Shown in pieces: positions 8,099-17,032 of a stretch of 41,672 nt of DNA. Numbering within the stretch: the stretch's first letter is position 1; every line of letters starts with the position of its first letter. Origin of the DNA: Eubacteriales bacterium (GTDB lineage: Bacteria; Bacillota; Clostridia; Lachnospirales; Lachnospiraceae); the NCBI GenBank assembly GCA_030537195.1, contig JAUNOK010000023.1, positions 1 through 41,672 of the forward strand, written 5' to 3'. The translations under genes were made by a program, and so were the position numbers. Below the pieces are notes generated by a model. The model saw only the letters and a list, made by a program, of their open reading frames with translations, did not search any database and had not been told where the DNA came from.

Positions 8099-8779
8099 AT
8101 GTTAAATATTACAGAAAAATCAGAAGGCGAAGCAGCGAAAGATTATGTACTCAGACAGCTTGTTTACAATATTGTCCACACTAACCTGCTTCCAGGTCAG
8201 AAGCTTGAAGCACCTGAACTCTGTTCACTTATGCATGTCAGCAACAATCCTCTTCGCGAGGCAGAATTAGAACTTGCACAATCAAAACTTATAGAGATAA
8301 AGCCTAAGATTGGCGCATTTGTATCATATGTCAATACAGATATCGTAGAACAGCTCCGTGACCTGCGCTGCGTACTTGAAGCACAGCTTGCCGTTGAAGC
8401 CTGCGACATACTGACAAAGAGCCAGCTCGATTCCTTATATGAAAACGTAGCTTTATGGGAAATGTATATCAAGCGTGATGATGAGGAGAAAATTTTCCAG
8501 CTAGATAAAGAATTTCATGGAAGCCTGTATAAAATGTGCGGTAAAACAGTATGGTATGATCTTGTCGAAAGCATGGCACCACATTTTGACAGAACAACTA
8601 TCTTAAGTTTCAGATGTAAAAAAACATCCCATATATTAAAAGATCATGGCGAACTTGTGGCCGCTATTGAGAATAAAGACAAAGAAAAAGCTGCCCATAT
8701 ATCGCAGAGACATATGAGCAGATATTCTGAAAATATTAATGCAATGAGAAAAATGTTTCCCGAGTATTTTAATGATTAA
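8099..8779 (+). CDS. GntR-family transcriptional regulator, FadR subfamily (FCD domain)
   Basis: 226 residues from the ATG at 8099 (GGGGG 5 nt upstream); a TTG four codons earlier is open but unlikely. Residues 12-78 form a winged helix of the GntR type, with the recognition region VSNNPLREAELELAQSKLIE at 47-66 in place of the usual SRTPVREAL. Residues 80-215 match the all-helical FCD ligand domain, with Asp136, His140, His183 and His205 in the positions of its metal-binding set. Members sense organic acids or sugar acids. Divergent orientation with the GPH transporter suggests control by the transported compound. The stop codon overlaps that of the convergent ABC-F gene by two bases (8777-8778). 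Confidence 0.85.
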   Translation: MLNITEKSEGEAAKDYVLRQLVYNIVHTNLLPGQKLEAPELCSLMHVSNNPLREAELELAQSKLIEIKPKIGAFVSYVNTDIVEQLRDLRCVLEAQLAVEACDILTKSQLDSLYENVALWEMYIKRDDEEKIFQLDKEFHGSLYKMCGKTVWYDLVESMAPHFDRTTILSFRCKKTSHILKDHGELVAAIENKDKEKAAHISQRHMSRYSENINAMRKMFPEYFND

Positions 8780-10329
8780 ATACGTGTTGTCCACTTTCCG
8801 CAGTCCCACACATCAGTCGCAAGACCGTCGTAGAACTCTGGCTCGTGGCAAACCATAAGTATACTGCCCTTATATGCCATAAGGGCTCTTTTTAATTCGT
8901 CCTTGGCATCTACATCAAGGTGGTTAGTAGGCTCATCGAGTACAAGAATGTTGCTCTCGCGGTTAATCAGCTTGCACAGACGCACCTTCGCCTGCTCTCC
9001 ACCGGAAAGAACCTTAACCTTGCTCTCAATATGCTTGGTTGTAAGACCACATTTGGCAAGAGCTGAACGAACCTCATACTGAGTATATCCCGGAAATTCC
9101 TGCCATATCTCCTCAAGACATGTAGTTTCAATTCCTGCCGGAGTCTCCTGTTCGAAATATCCTATCTCAAGATAATCTCCCTGCTCAACATCACCTGACA
9201 ACGGCTTGATAAGTCCTAATATACTCTTTAACAATGTAGATTTACCGATACCGTTAGCACCTGTAAGTACAATCTTCTGACCTCGCTCCATCTCTAAGTT
9301 AAGCGGGCTTGAAAGCGGCTCATCATAACCGATAACAAGGTCGTGTGTCTGGAAAATATATCTTCCCGGTGTTCTCGCAACCTTGAAATTAAACTCTGGC
9401 TTTGGCTTCTCTGCTGCCAGCTCAATAATATCCATATTATCAAGCTTCTTCTGTCTCGACATCGCCATATTTCTTGTGGCAACTCTCGCCTTATTTCTTG
9501 CAACGAAATCCTTAAGCTCCGCAATCTCCTGCTGCTGCTTATTGTAAGCCGCCTCAAGCTGCGCCTTCTTCACCGCATACACCTTCTGGAAATTATCATA
9601 ATCACCTGTATAACGGTTAAGCTCCTGATTGTCCATATGATATATAACATTTATAACGCTGTTAAGGAATGGGATATCATGCGATATCAGTATAAATGCG
9701 TTCTCATAATCCTGAAGATATCTTTTAAGCCACTCAATATGCTCCTTGTCAAGATAGTTCGTAGGCTCATCCAGAAGCAGAATATCCGGCTTCTCAAGAA
9801 GCAGCTTTCCAAGCAGTACCTTAGTTCTCTGTCCGCCTGAAAGCTCAGTTACATCTTTATCAAGTCCAAGGTCAGTAAGTCCTAAAGCTCTTGCAACTTC
9901 CTCAACCTTCGCATCTATCATATAGAAATCATGCATTGTAAGAAGGTCCTGAATAGTTCCCGCTTCCGCCATCAGCTTGTCCATCTCTTCTGGAGATGCG
10001 TCGCCAAGCCCTGCGTATATCTCGTTCATCTGATTCTCCATGTCATACAGAAAGTCAAATGCAGAAGCAAGCACTGACTGGATAGTCATGCCCTTCTCAA
10101 GCACAGCATGCTGGTCGAGATATCCGACTCTGACATTCTTAGCCCACTCAACCTTTCCCTCGTCAGGCATAAGCTTGCCTGTTATTATATTCATAAATGT
10201 GGATTTACCTTCGCCGTTGGCTCCCACTAATCCAATCTTATCAAGCCTGTTAAGCTGGAAAGACACATTGTTAAATATCGCTCTGTCGCCAAATCCGTGT
10301 GTAAGTCCGGTTACTGTAAGTAAACTCAT
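8776..10329 (-). CDS. ABC-F family ATP-binding protein (YbiT-like)
   Basis: 517 residues with two ATP-binding cassettes and no membrane segment. The first has Walker A GANGEGKST near 37-45 and signature LSGGQRTK. The second has GANGIGKST and LSGGEQAK. Both have intact Walker B (LLLDEPTN, LVLDEPTN). The linker between cassettes is charged and helical (KKAQLEAAYNKQQQEIAEL). Members bind the ribosome E-site and relieve stalling, and some give antibiotic protection. This one resembles the general housekeeping YbiT type more than known resistance types, but linker length alone does not settle that. The ATG at 10329 has AAGGA at 10 nt. It is convergent with the GntR regulator. Confidence 0.9.
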   Translation of the reverse strand: MSLLTVTGLTHGFGDRAIFNNVSFQLNRLDKIGLVGANGEGKSTFMNIITGKLMPDEGKVEWAKNVRVGYLDQHAVLEKGMTIQSVLASAFDFLYDMENQMNEIYAGLGDASPEEMDKLMAEAGTIQDLLTMHDFYMIDAKVEEVARALGLTDLGLDKDVTELSGGQRTKVLLGKLLLEKPDILLLDEPTNYLDKEHIEWLKRYLQDYENAFILISHDIPFLNSVINVIYHMDNQELNRYTGDYDNFQKVYAVKKAQLEAAYNKQQQEIAELKDFVARNKARVATRNMAMSRQKKLDNMDIIELAAEKPKPEFNFKVARTPGRYIFQTHDLVIGYDEPLSSPLNLEMERGQKIVLTGANGIGKSTLLKSILGLIKPLSGDVEQGDYLEIGYFEQETPAGIETTCLEEIWQEFPGYTQYEVRSALAKCGLTTKHIESKVKVLSGGEQAKVRLCKLINRESNILVLDEPTNHLDVDAKDELKRALMAYKGSILMVCHEPEFYDGLATDVWDCGKWTTRI

Positions 10330-10364
10330 ATCTGATATCCTTTTCTATTAAAATTTCTTAAAGT

Positions 10365-10394
10365 ATTATAAGTTATGTACATTATTATTGTAAA
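10365..10394 (-). promoter_or_regulatory. Promoter of the ABC-F gene
   Basis: Minus strand TTTACA (10394-10389), 18-nt spacer, TATAAT (10370-10365). It lies about 35 nt before the start codon. The rest of 10330-10476 is A/T rich and must also hold the divergent promoter for the DUF4012 gene, which I could not place with confidence. Confidence 0.6.
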
Positions 10395-10476
10395 TACCTT
10401 TATTATCTGATAAACTAAAATATTGTTTGTATACACAATTTATTAATAATTCTTACATACAGGAGGATTAATATAC

Positions 10477-12318
10477 ATGGATGAAATGTCATTTGAGTGG
10501 AGTGAACATGAGCATCATTCTCATCACTCGCATAATTCTAACAATTCGCATCACCATCATTCGCATCATACAAAGAAGCGTAAGCGAAAACGTATCATAA
10601 TAGGCGTTATAATCGCTGTAGTTCTTATTCTTGGATTAGGCGGTGCATTTGGTGCTGTTACTGCTAAAAGAGAAATATCTGACCTCAAACAACAGGCTGT
10701 AGTCCTTAAAGCAGACCTGAAAAATGTATTATCTGCCCTGAAAGCACAGGATGCTGATTCAACATTTGCAGCATGCGATGAGCTTGATATTGCTCTTGAT
10801 AATATTAATGCCACATTAGACAAACCTCTGTGGAGAATGGTCTATAAAGTTCCTAAGTTCAAGGGTTATATAGACTCTGTAGAGAGACTTCTCTCTCTTG
10901 TAGATGAGGCTTCTAATGATATTGCTCGTCCGACAGCGACTGTTTTTGAAGAATATCCTTTATCAGAATTAAAGGTTGATGATGGTTTTAACATAACTAT
11001 TATTAACGCATATCTGTCTCTTCTTGAAGATATTGAGCCTAAGATTGATGATATTGTATATTCAATGAATCAGGTTAACCTGCCGATGGGACTTAACAGC
11101 ATGATATCTGATTATTCTACACAGATTGCTTCCATGACTGGTTCATATGATAACCTTAAAGAGTTTCTTCCTTTATTCAAGACATTTATCGGAGATGGCT
11201 CAGACAGAACATATCTGCTTGCTGCGCAGAACTCTTCCGAGATTCGCGCTTCCGGCGGTTTCCCTGGTTCAGTTGGAACCATAAGAATCCGTGATGGAAT
11301 CCTTACAATAGGTGACTTTAGCAGTGTATATAATGTTCTTGCAACTTACACACCTTCCGCTGCTGGCATCACAGATGAGGAAAAAGAGCTTTTTGGTTCA
11401 TGGATGAATGGGCCAAGAGATGCATGTTTTGATCCTGATTTTGAAAGAGTTGCCTATATATGGGCACTTGCTTATGAACAGAAGAATTCGGAACATGTTA
11501 ATGGTGTTGTATCTCTTACCCCTGCTATTATACAGAATATGCTTGGATACATCGGTAATGTAACTCTTTCCGATGGCACAGAGTTAACAAGCGATAACGC
11601 TACACAGGTTCTTCAATATGACCTTTATTACCGTTATCTTAACAATTACACATCTTCTTCTGTAGCTGATTATGTAGATGATCTGTTTGCTGAAACTGCC
11701 AAAGTAACTATGGCAAAACTTGTTTCTGAGTTTGATGTGAAGAAAGCCGGAGATTATTATAAGGTATTCTCAGACGGAGCAAAGAACCGCACAGTTATGA
11801 TGTGGATGGAAGATGAATCCGAACAGGAACTTGTTAAAAATGCCGGATGTTCTGGTGGACTTAACGATGACCCTGAGAATCCTGAAACCGGAGTATACTT
11901 TAGTATCTCTGATCCATGTAAGTTAGGATGGTTCCTTAATATAGACACACAGATAAGTGAGCCTGTTGTTAACAGCAACGGTTCAAGCACTTATGAAGTA
12001 ACTGCTATATATAGCAATACATTAACCGATGAAGAAAGCAAATCTCTTGGAAGATATATTATCGGAAGTTATGGTGGCACAATTACAGGTTATATTCATA
12101 TATTTGCCCCTGCAGGCGGTAATATATCAGATGTAGAGATGAGCAATGGTGGTACAATGAATATTGGTAATTATCACAACCTTCAGGTTGCCTACAGATT
12201 TGGCAATTCAATTGCTCCTGGTTCAAGCATAACAGTAACTTACAAAGTTACTACCGCACCTGGTGTTACTAATCCACTTGGTGTTAATTCAACACCTACA
12301 TTACAGAACTACCGATAG
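10477..12318 (+). CDS. DUF4012 membrane-anchored protein with histidine-rich N-terminus
   Basis: 613 residues. The first 35 are cytoplasmic: 12 His fall between residues 11 and 31, followed by a Lys/Arg cluster (KKRKRKR). One membrane helix spans about 40-62. The remaining 550 residues are extracellular. The central part has the DUF4012 hallmark LLAAQNSSEIRASGGFPGSV. This family is found in cell-surface proteins of Gram-positive bacteria, often near exopolysaccharide genes; its function is not known to me. The ATG follows AGGAGG. The gene is monocistronic, divergent from the ABC-F gene, and closed by the terminator at 12354-12384. The His cluster could bind metal ions, which is an inference from composition only. 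Confidence 0.8.
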   Translation: MDEMSFEWSEHEHHSHHSHNSNNSHHHHSHHTKKRKRKRIIIGVIIAVVLILGLGGAFGAVTAKREISDLKQQAVVLKADLKNVLSALKAQDADSTFAACDELDIALDNINATLDKPLWRMVYKVPKFKGYIDSVERLLSLVDEASNDIARPTATVFEEYPLSELKVDDGFNITIINAYLSLLEDIEPKIDDIVYSMNQVNLPMGLNSMISDYSTQIASMTGSYDNLKEFLPLFKTFIGDGSDRTYLLAAQNSSEIRASGGFPGSVGTIRIRDGILTIGDFSSVYNVLATYTPSAAGITDEEKELFGSWMNGPRDACFDPDFERVAYIWALAYEQKNSEHVNGVVSLTPAIIQNMLGYIGNVTLSDGTELTSDNATQVLQYDLYYRYLNNYTSSSVADYVDDLFAETAKVTMAKLVSEFDVKKAGDYYKVFSDGAKNRTVMMWMEDESEQELVKNAGCSGGLNDDPENPETGVYFSISDPCKLGWFLNIDTQISEPVVNSNGSSTYEVTAIYSNTLTDEESKSLGRYIIGSYGGTITGYIHIFAPAGGNISDVEMSNGGTMNIGNYHNLQVAYRFGNSIAPGSSITVTYKVTTAPGVTNPLGVNSTPTLQNYR

Positions 12319-12353
12319 ACCCCATATAATTAATACTTCTTTATAAATAAATT

Positions 12354-12384
12354 GGCGGCTGATACGAAAAATCTATCAGCCGCC
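12354..12384. terminator. Bidirectional terminator between convergent genes
   Basis: A perfect 11-bp GC-rich stem (12354-12364 with 12374-12384) lies between the stop codons of the DUF4012 gene and the convergent pectate lyase gene. T-rich sequence follows on both strands. Confidence 0.8.
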
Positions 12385-12403
12385 ATTATTATTTATTCAT
12401 TTA

Positions 12404-15400
12404 TTATCTTACGAACTTCTTCTTTGATGAAAGAACAATTGCAACTACTCCTGCTGAGATAATCATTGCTAATGCAAATGGTACTGCATGCATTGTATCT
12501 CCAGTCTGAGCAGAAGGCTCTTTAACTGTTGTATCTGTTCCTGTTGATGGTACATTTGCATCATCCTTATCATCAGGTGTTGAAGGTGTTGGTGTTGGAT
12601 TAACATCCTCACTTCCTGATGAAAGCTTAGGAATAGCTGTTACATTAGTCTTCTCTGTACAACCTGCATGTAAGCAGTGCTGTGACTTAGAACCTTCTTC
12701 TGTTGTAGTAGCTTCTTTATCTACTGTGAACTCATTGCTGAATTCATGTCCGAGAGCTTCGATTTCTCTTGTCTCTTCAACTCCACATATTGTACATGTT
12801 CTGTGCTCTTCACCATTTTCTGTACAAGTTGCTTCCTTAGTTGTTGTCCATTCACCATATACATGAGAAACAACCTCTCCAGCCTGTGGCTTAACGCTTA
12901 TTGCTTCTTCACTTGTTGTATCAAGTCTTGCACCAACATTATCACTTAATACACCAGTCTTAATAACTAAAAGGTTATGCATATCGATTGTTCCGTCTGC
13001 ATTTCTTGATGGTGTAATTGTTGTATCTACACTTTCAAACCACTCATCTGTAGCCTTCTGACCAAGATTGTTATATGATTCTGAACCATTATAAATGTAG
13101 TTATCATCACCGTGCTGTGAGAATGGAATAAGGTCTGCCTTAGCTGTCAAATCTGACTTAGACATAGATATAAGACCACTAACTTTCCACTCCTTAAGCA
13201 TAGAATCCATAGTATTAAGACCTATGCTGTATGAATCAGCATTACCATTGTTGTATGCTGTACATCTTGTGATAGAGATATCTGGGCAGCTATTACTTGT
13301 GATTCCCTTAGCATGGTTACCATAAGATACACAGTTAATAAGCTTATGTCCACCCTTAAGGTATCCACCACCTAACTTAAATCCGTTACCTTCACCATAG
13401 TTATAACCAGCAGCAGTTACATCATCTGTTGTAAGCCATCCATTGTTGTATGCTACACAATTCTCTATAGTAACTGAACCGATTGTACCAGATACTGACT
13501 TAGCATAGAGATCCCAGCCATCATCAATATTATTATGTGATATACAACCATAGAATCTGTTACCTTCACCACATGTTAACTTTGCTGCAAATCCATCAGC
13601 ATCATTTCTTCCTGCATCGCAGTTATCAAATGATTCACAGTTCTTTACAAGGTTGCCTGTTGGCCATAACTTACCCTGAATTCCAGCATAATTATCAGCG
13701 CTTCCGCTTCTGCTTATCTGAACACCTGTGTTAGCTGAATGATTAACTGTACACATATCTATTGTATTATAGTTACCGCTTATCTGAATACCTACCCCTG
13801 AAGAATCCTTAACATATAAGCCATATACATGCCAGTAGCTTCCGATTACTGAAAGACCTGCTCCAGATAATACTACTCCATCTGTTCCATCTGTTGAGAT
13901 TGATTCTGCAACAAGATTAATTGGCTTATCTGCTGTTCCGCTTACACTTCTGTTAATTGTGATCCACTTGTCATATACACCATTCTTCATAAGAATTGTC
14001 TGTCCTGGCTGTGCATATGAAACTGCTGTATTAATATCTAATGGACTTTCCTCTGTTCCATCACCAGTTGCCTTACCATCTGGAGTTACAATAATTGTCT
14101 CCCCAGCTACACCATATACCTTACGGTTAACAGTTGTTTCACTTGTTACTGTCTTAGTTGATGTAATATTAGCAGCTGCTGCTGGCTCAAATTCTGCCTT
14201 AATAGTATTGCTTCCTACATTAATTGCAACTGGAATTCTTACAACTTCATCCGCTGTTACTTCTTTAGTAACAACCTTACCGTCAGCACTTCCTGTTACC
14301 TTTAAAGTACCTGCACAATTAGGAACTACTGTGTATTCATACTCATCAGCTCCACATGTGCTAGAAGAATATACTCTGATTGATGGTGTTACCTTATCTT
14401 CTACAACCTCTGATGTTGCAAGTCCCTTACTTTCTGATGTAGTAAACTTGATATCAGTAATCTTAGCACCAATCTTTCTTGCTACCATAACACCTACAAC
14501 TACAGTTCCATCTTCCTGTACTGATGTGAAATCATTAGCTGTAAGCTTCTGTGTCTGTGTTCCATTCTCTGTTGTTGCAACTGCTTCATATCCATCGTCA
14601 GTCTTTCTTACTGTAAATGTATACTCAGCTCCAACCTTGAACATATCTGTTCCTGTTAACTGGTTAAACTTAACATTATTATTAACTCTGTCTACACCAT
14701 CTTTATTAGATGTATCTGCTGATGTATAACCTGTGATATAACGCATTGTTGGTGCATTATTCTTAGAGCTGTACATCATCGATGAGAAGTAATTGAAATA
14801 CTTATGTACATAACTTGGTGCACCCCAGTTATTAACACCTAATGTATCTGCAACTACAACACCAAATCCTGTCTGGTTATCAGGTGTAAGAGATATATCT
14901 GTTACTGTAAATGTTGCAGTTAATTCAAAGTTCTCTTTCTCTGGATTAACCTTAGTATAGTAATATGAGAATCCATCTTCATCATCAGAAATCTTTCCTG
15001 ATGCCTTAGCCTGGATTTCCATACTTCCTGTTGTATTAGTAATATCCTTTGCCTCAGTTGTAGCAACCTTCTGTGGTGCTGTATCACCATTAGCCATATC
15101 TACAACCTGTGTATCACCATCTGCATCTGTAATAGTTGCCTTAGTCTCCTGAGCAGAACCAACAGTTGATACATACCAGTTCTTCTGTGCATCTGCTGTT
15201 ACTGTTAATTCCTTCTCTGAAGCTGTTGAATAATATCCATCAGCTCTGTTTGCAACAACGCTGAATTCATATGTACTTCCAACTGCTAAATCCTTTACTG
15301 TATAATCACCTTCTGTGATTCCATCAATCTTAACTGCTGTGCTGTCCTCTGCATCCTTAACCTTATATGTTAAAGTATAATCCTTGGCATCACTTATATT

Positions 15401-16801
15401 AACCCAGTCAAGATATACTTCTCCGTTACCCTTGTTCTCTGCCCATGTAATAGTTGGCATCTTAACACCGAGTACGAAATCCTTTACTTCATAAGCATCT
15501 GAAGCTTTATCAGCACAACCTAATCTCTGTGCTGTTGCAACAAATGTATAATCACCACTCTCATAAGCTGTAAAATTAACTGTTGCTGTTCCTTCTGATC
15601 TCTTTATGACAGTCTCTCCAGCCTGTCCATCATTATGAAGCATTGTTACAACAATATCTTCAGCCCCGTTAAACTCATCCACAATTCCTTCAACAGTAAC
15701 TGTAAAGCCATCTGATCCTGCTTCTACTTTACTGATAACTGGCTTTGCTACTGATTCCCATTCAACTACAGTCTTCTTATTTAACTGTGAGTAATATACT
15801 TTCCAGATCTGAGCTGTTGCTCCTCCAAGGTATGCATAATATGTCTTTCCTGCTTCTACCTTAGTCTTAACTGTATTGTATGTACTTTTATCTGAAGAAT
15901 TCTTTACCTCTGCTGCCTTTGTTCCATCTTCTGCTACTACATAGAAAGTCTTTCCTTTTCCTATCTTAGTATCAATTGCTAACTCGCCATTGGCTGCTGC
16001 TGTATACTTTATATAACAGCCCTCATCTGGTACTGTTCCTGCTGCTGTCTTTCCATTAGTCTTTGCTTTTACAGATCCTGCCTTAGCATTATCTCCTAAT
16101 GCACTAAATCCATCTTCAAATGCTACATCATCTGGTGCTACATTATTACTCCAACCATCTCCGCATAATGTTAAACCATTATTATATGTTGTTGAAGCTA
16201 ATATATCTGCTGCTGACCACTCTGCTTCAGCAGGTGTGAAGTATACCTGCCAGATCTGTGCTGTTGCTCCTCCAAGGTATGCATAATATGTCTTTCCTGC
16301 TTCTACTTCTGCCTTAACAGTATTATATGTACTTCCAGAAGTTCCATTCTTTACTTCAGCTGCTTTTATGCCATCTTCATCTACTACATAGAAAGTTTTT
16401 CCCTTTCCTATCTTAGTATTAATGGCTAACTCACCATTAACAGGTGCTGTATACTTTATATAACAGCCCTCATCTGGTACTGTTCCTGCTGCTGTCTTTC
16501 CATTAGTCTTTGCTTTTACAGATCCTGCCTTAGCATTATCTCCTAATGCACTAAATCCATCTTCAAATGCTACATCATCTGGTGCTACATTATTACTCCA
16601 ACCATCTCCGCATAACACCAAACCTGAATCTCCTTCTTGTGCTGCAAGAATATCTGCTGCTGACCATGTCACAACAGATGATTCTGTACTTGCTGTCGAT
16701 GCTTTAGCAACAATGTTGTTAAATCCTGTAACTGGTACAATACTAACAACCATTAATGCTGCCATAAGAATCGACAACGCTTTTCTGGTTCTTTTTCTCA
16801 T
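12404..16801 (-). CDS. Secreted, wall-anchored pectate lyase, family PL9, multidomain
   Basis: 1465 residues. A signal peptide covers about 1-35. Two near-identical copies of a 149-residue domain follow (about 44-342; start pattern WSAADIL...CGDGWSNN), then fibronectin-III-like domains (about 345-540), a lectin-like domain (about 540-805) and a short strand-rich region. The catalytic domain is a right-handed beta-helix at about 905-1290. Asp1069, the DDGWD motif at 1093-1097 and Lys1142 in GNGFKLGG align in spacing with the calcium-binding Asp residues and catalytic Lys of Pel9A, so it should cleave polygalacturonate by beta-elimination. C-terminal Cys/His repeats of the CTENGEEHRTCTICG kind, a Thr/Pro linker, SAQTGD and a terminal membrane segment with a basic tail follow. 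The sorting motif deviates from LPxTG. No convincing promoter was found in 16802-16972. Confidence 0.88.
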   Translation of the reverse strand: MRKRTRKALSILMAALMVVSIVPVTGFNNIVAKASTASTESSVVTWSAADILAAQEGDSGLVLCGDGWSNNVAPDDVAFEDGFSALGDNAKAGSVKAKTNGKTAAGTVPDEGCYIKYTAPVNGELAINTKIGKGKTFYVVDEDGIKAAEVKNGTSGSTYNTVKAEVEAGKTYYAYLGGATAQIWQVYFTPAEAEWSAADILASTTYNNGLTLCGDGWSNNVAPDDVAFEDGFSALGDNAKAGSVKAKTNGKTAAGTVPDEGCYIKYTAAANGELAIDTKIGKGKTFYVVAEDGTKAAEVKNSSDKSTYNTVKTKVEAGKTYYAYLGGATAQIWKVYYSQLNKKTVVEWESVAKPVISKVEAGSDGFTVTVEGIVDEFNGAEDIVVTMLHNDGQAGETVIKRSEGTATVNFTAYESGDYTFVATAQRLGCADKASDAYEVKDFVLGVKMPTITWAENKGNGEVYLDWVNISDAKDYTLTYKVKDAEDSTAVKIDGITEGDYTVKDLAVGSTYEFSVVANRADGYYSTASEKELTVTADAQKNWYVSTVGSAQETKATITDADGDTQVVDMANGDTAPQKVATTEAKDITNTTGSMEIQAKASGKISDDEDGFSYYYTKVNPEKENFELTATFTVTDISLTPDNQTGFGVVVADTLGVNNWGAPSYVHKYFNYFSSMMYSSKNNAPTMRYITGYTSADTSNKDGVDRVNNNVKFNQLTGTDMFKVGAEYTFTVRKTDDGYEAVATTENGTQTQKLTANDFTSVQEDGTVVVGVMVARKIGAKITDIKFTTSESKGLATSEVVEDKVTPSIRVYSSSTCGADEYEYTVVPNCAGTLKVTGSADGKVVTKEVTADEVVRIPVAINVGSNTIKAEFEPAAAANITSTKTVTSETTVNRKVYGVAGETIIVTPDGKATGDGTEESPLDINTAVSYAQPGQTILMKNGVYDKWITINRSVSGTADKPINLVAESISTDGTDGVVLSGAGLSVIGSYWHVYGLYVKDSSGVGIQISGNYNTIDMCTVNHSANTGVQISRSGSADNYAGIQGKLWPTGNLVKNCESFDNCDAGRNDADGFAAKLTCGEGNRFYGCISHNNIDDGWDLYAKSVSGTIGSVTIENCVAYNNGWLTTDDVTAAGYNYGEGNGFKLGGGYLKGGHKLINCVSYGNHAKGITSNSCPDISITRCTAYNNGNADSYSIGLNTMDSMLKEWKVSGLISMSKSDLTAKADLIPFSQHGDDNYIYNGSESYNNLGQKATDEWFESVDTTITPSRNADGTIDMHNLLVIKTGVLSDNVGARLDTTSEEAISVKPQAGEVVSHVYGEWTTTKEATCTENGEEHRTCTICGVEETREIEALGHEFSNEFTVDKEATTTEEGSKSQHCLHAGCTEKTNVTAIPKLSSGSEDVNPTPTPSTPDDKDDANVPSTGTDTTVKEPSAQTGDTMHAVPFALAMIISAGVVAIVLSSKKKFVR
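15998..16615 (-). repeat. Direct repeat inside the first pectate lyase gene (two identical 171-bp blocks)
   Basis: Positions 15998-16168 and 16445-16615 read the same base for base by eye, offset by 447 bp (149 codons). They are the best-conserved part of a tandem domain duplication that extends, with more differences, about 280 bp towards the 3' end of the gene. Confidence 0.9.
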
Positions 16802-16972
16802 GAGAAAAATTCCTCCTTATATTTTTCATAAATCTGTAATCAGATTAACACCGTACACTTCAAATAGTCAATAACACTTTTAGTAAACTTCTTTTTAAAA
16901 GTTATTTTAAGTAAGTTTTATTTTAGTAACATTGCACAAGATTTGCTGACTCTTAAATATTATTGAACAACT

Positions 16973-17004
16973 AAAAAACTGAGGCCTGGAAATCCAGACC
17001 TCAG
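16973..17004 (-). terminator. Terminator after the second pectate lyase gene
   Basis: A 12-bp stem (16979-16990 with 16993-17004; one G-U pair on the transcribed strand) with a 2-nt gap at the tip, so the real loop takes in neighbouring pairs. A U-run of six follows on the minus strand. It separates the two lyase genes, so they are probably transcribed independently. Confidence 0.85.
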
Positions 17005-17032
17005 TCATATGTCTTATTAAATTATAGCTTTA

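Noticed and set aside
13959-14729. A 256-codon plus-strand open frame inside the first pectate lyase gene
   Set aside because: It is antisense to a gene with clear domains and its peptide is Ser/Thr/Val rich, as expected from reading Thr/Ala-rich coding sequence backwards. No ribosome binding site of note.
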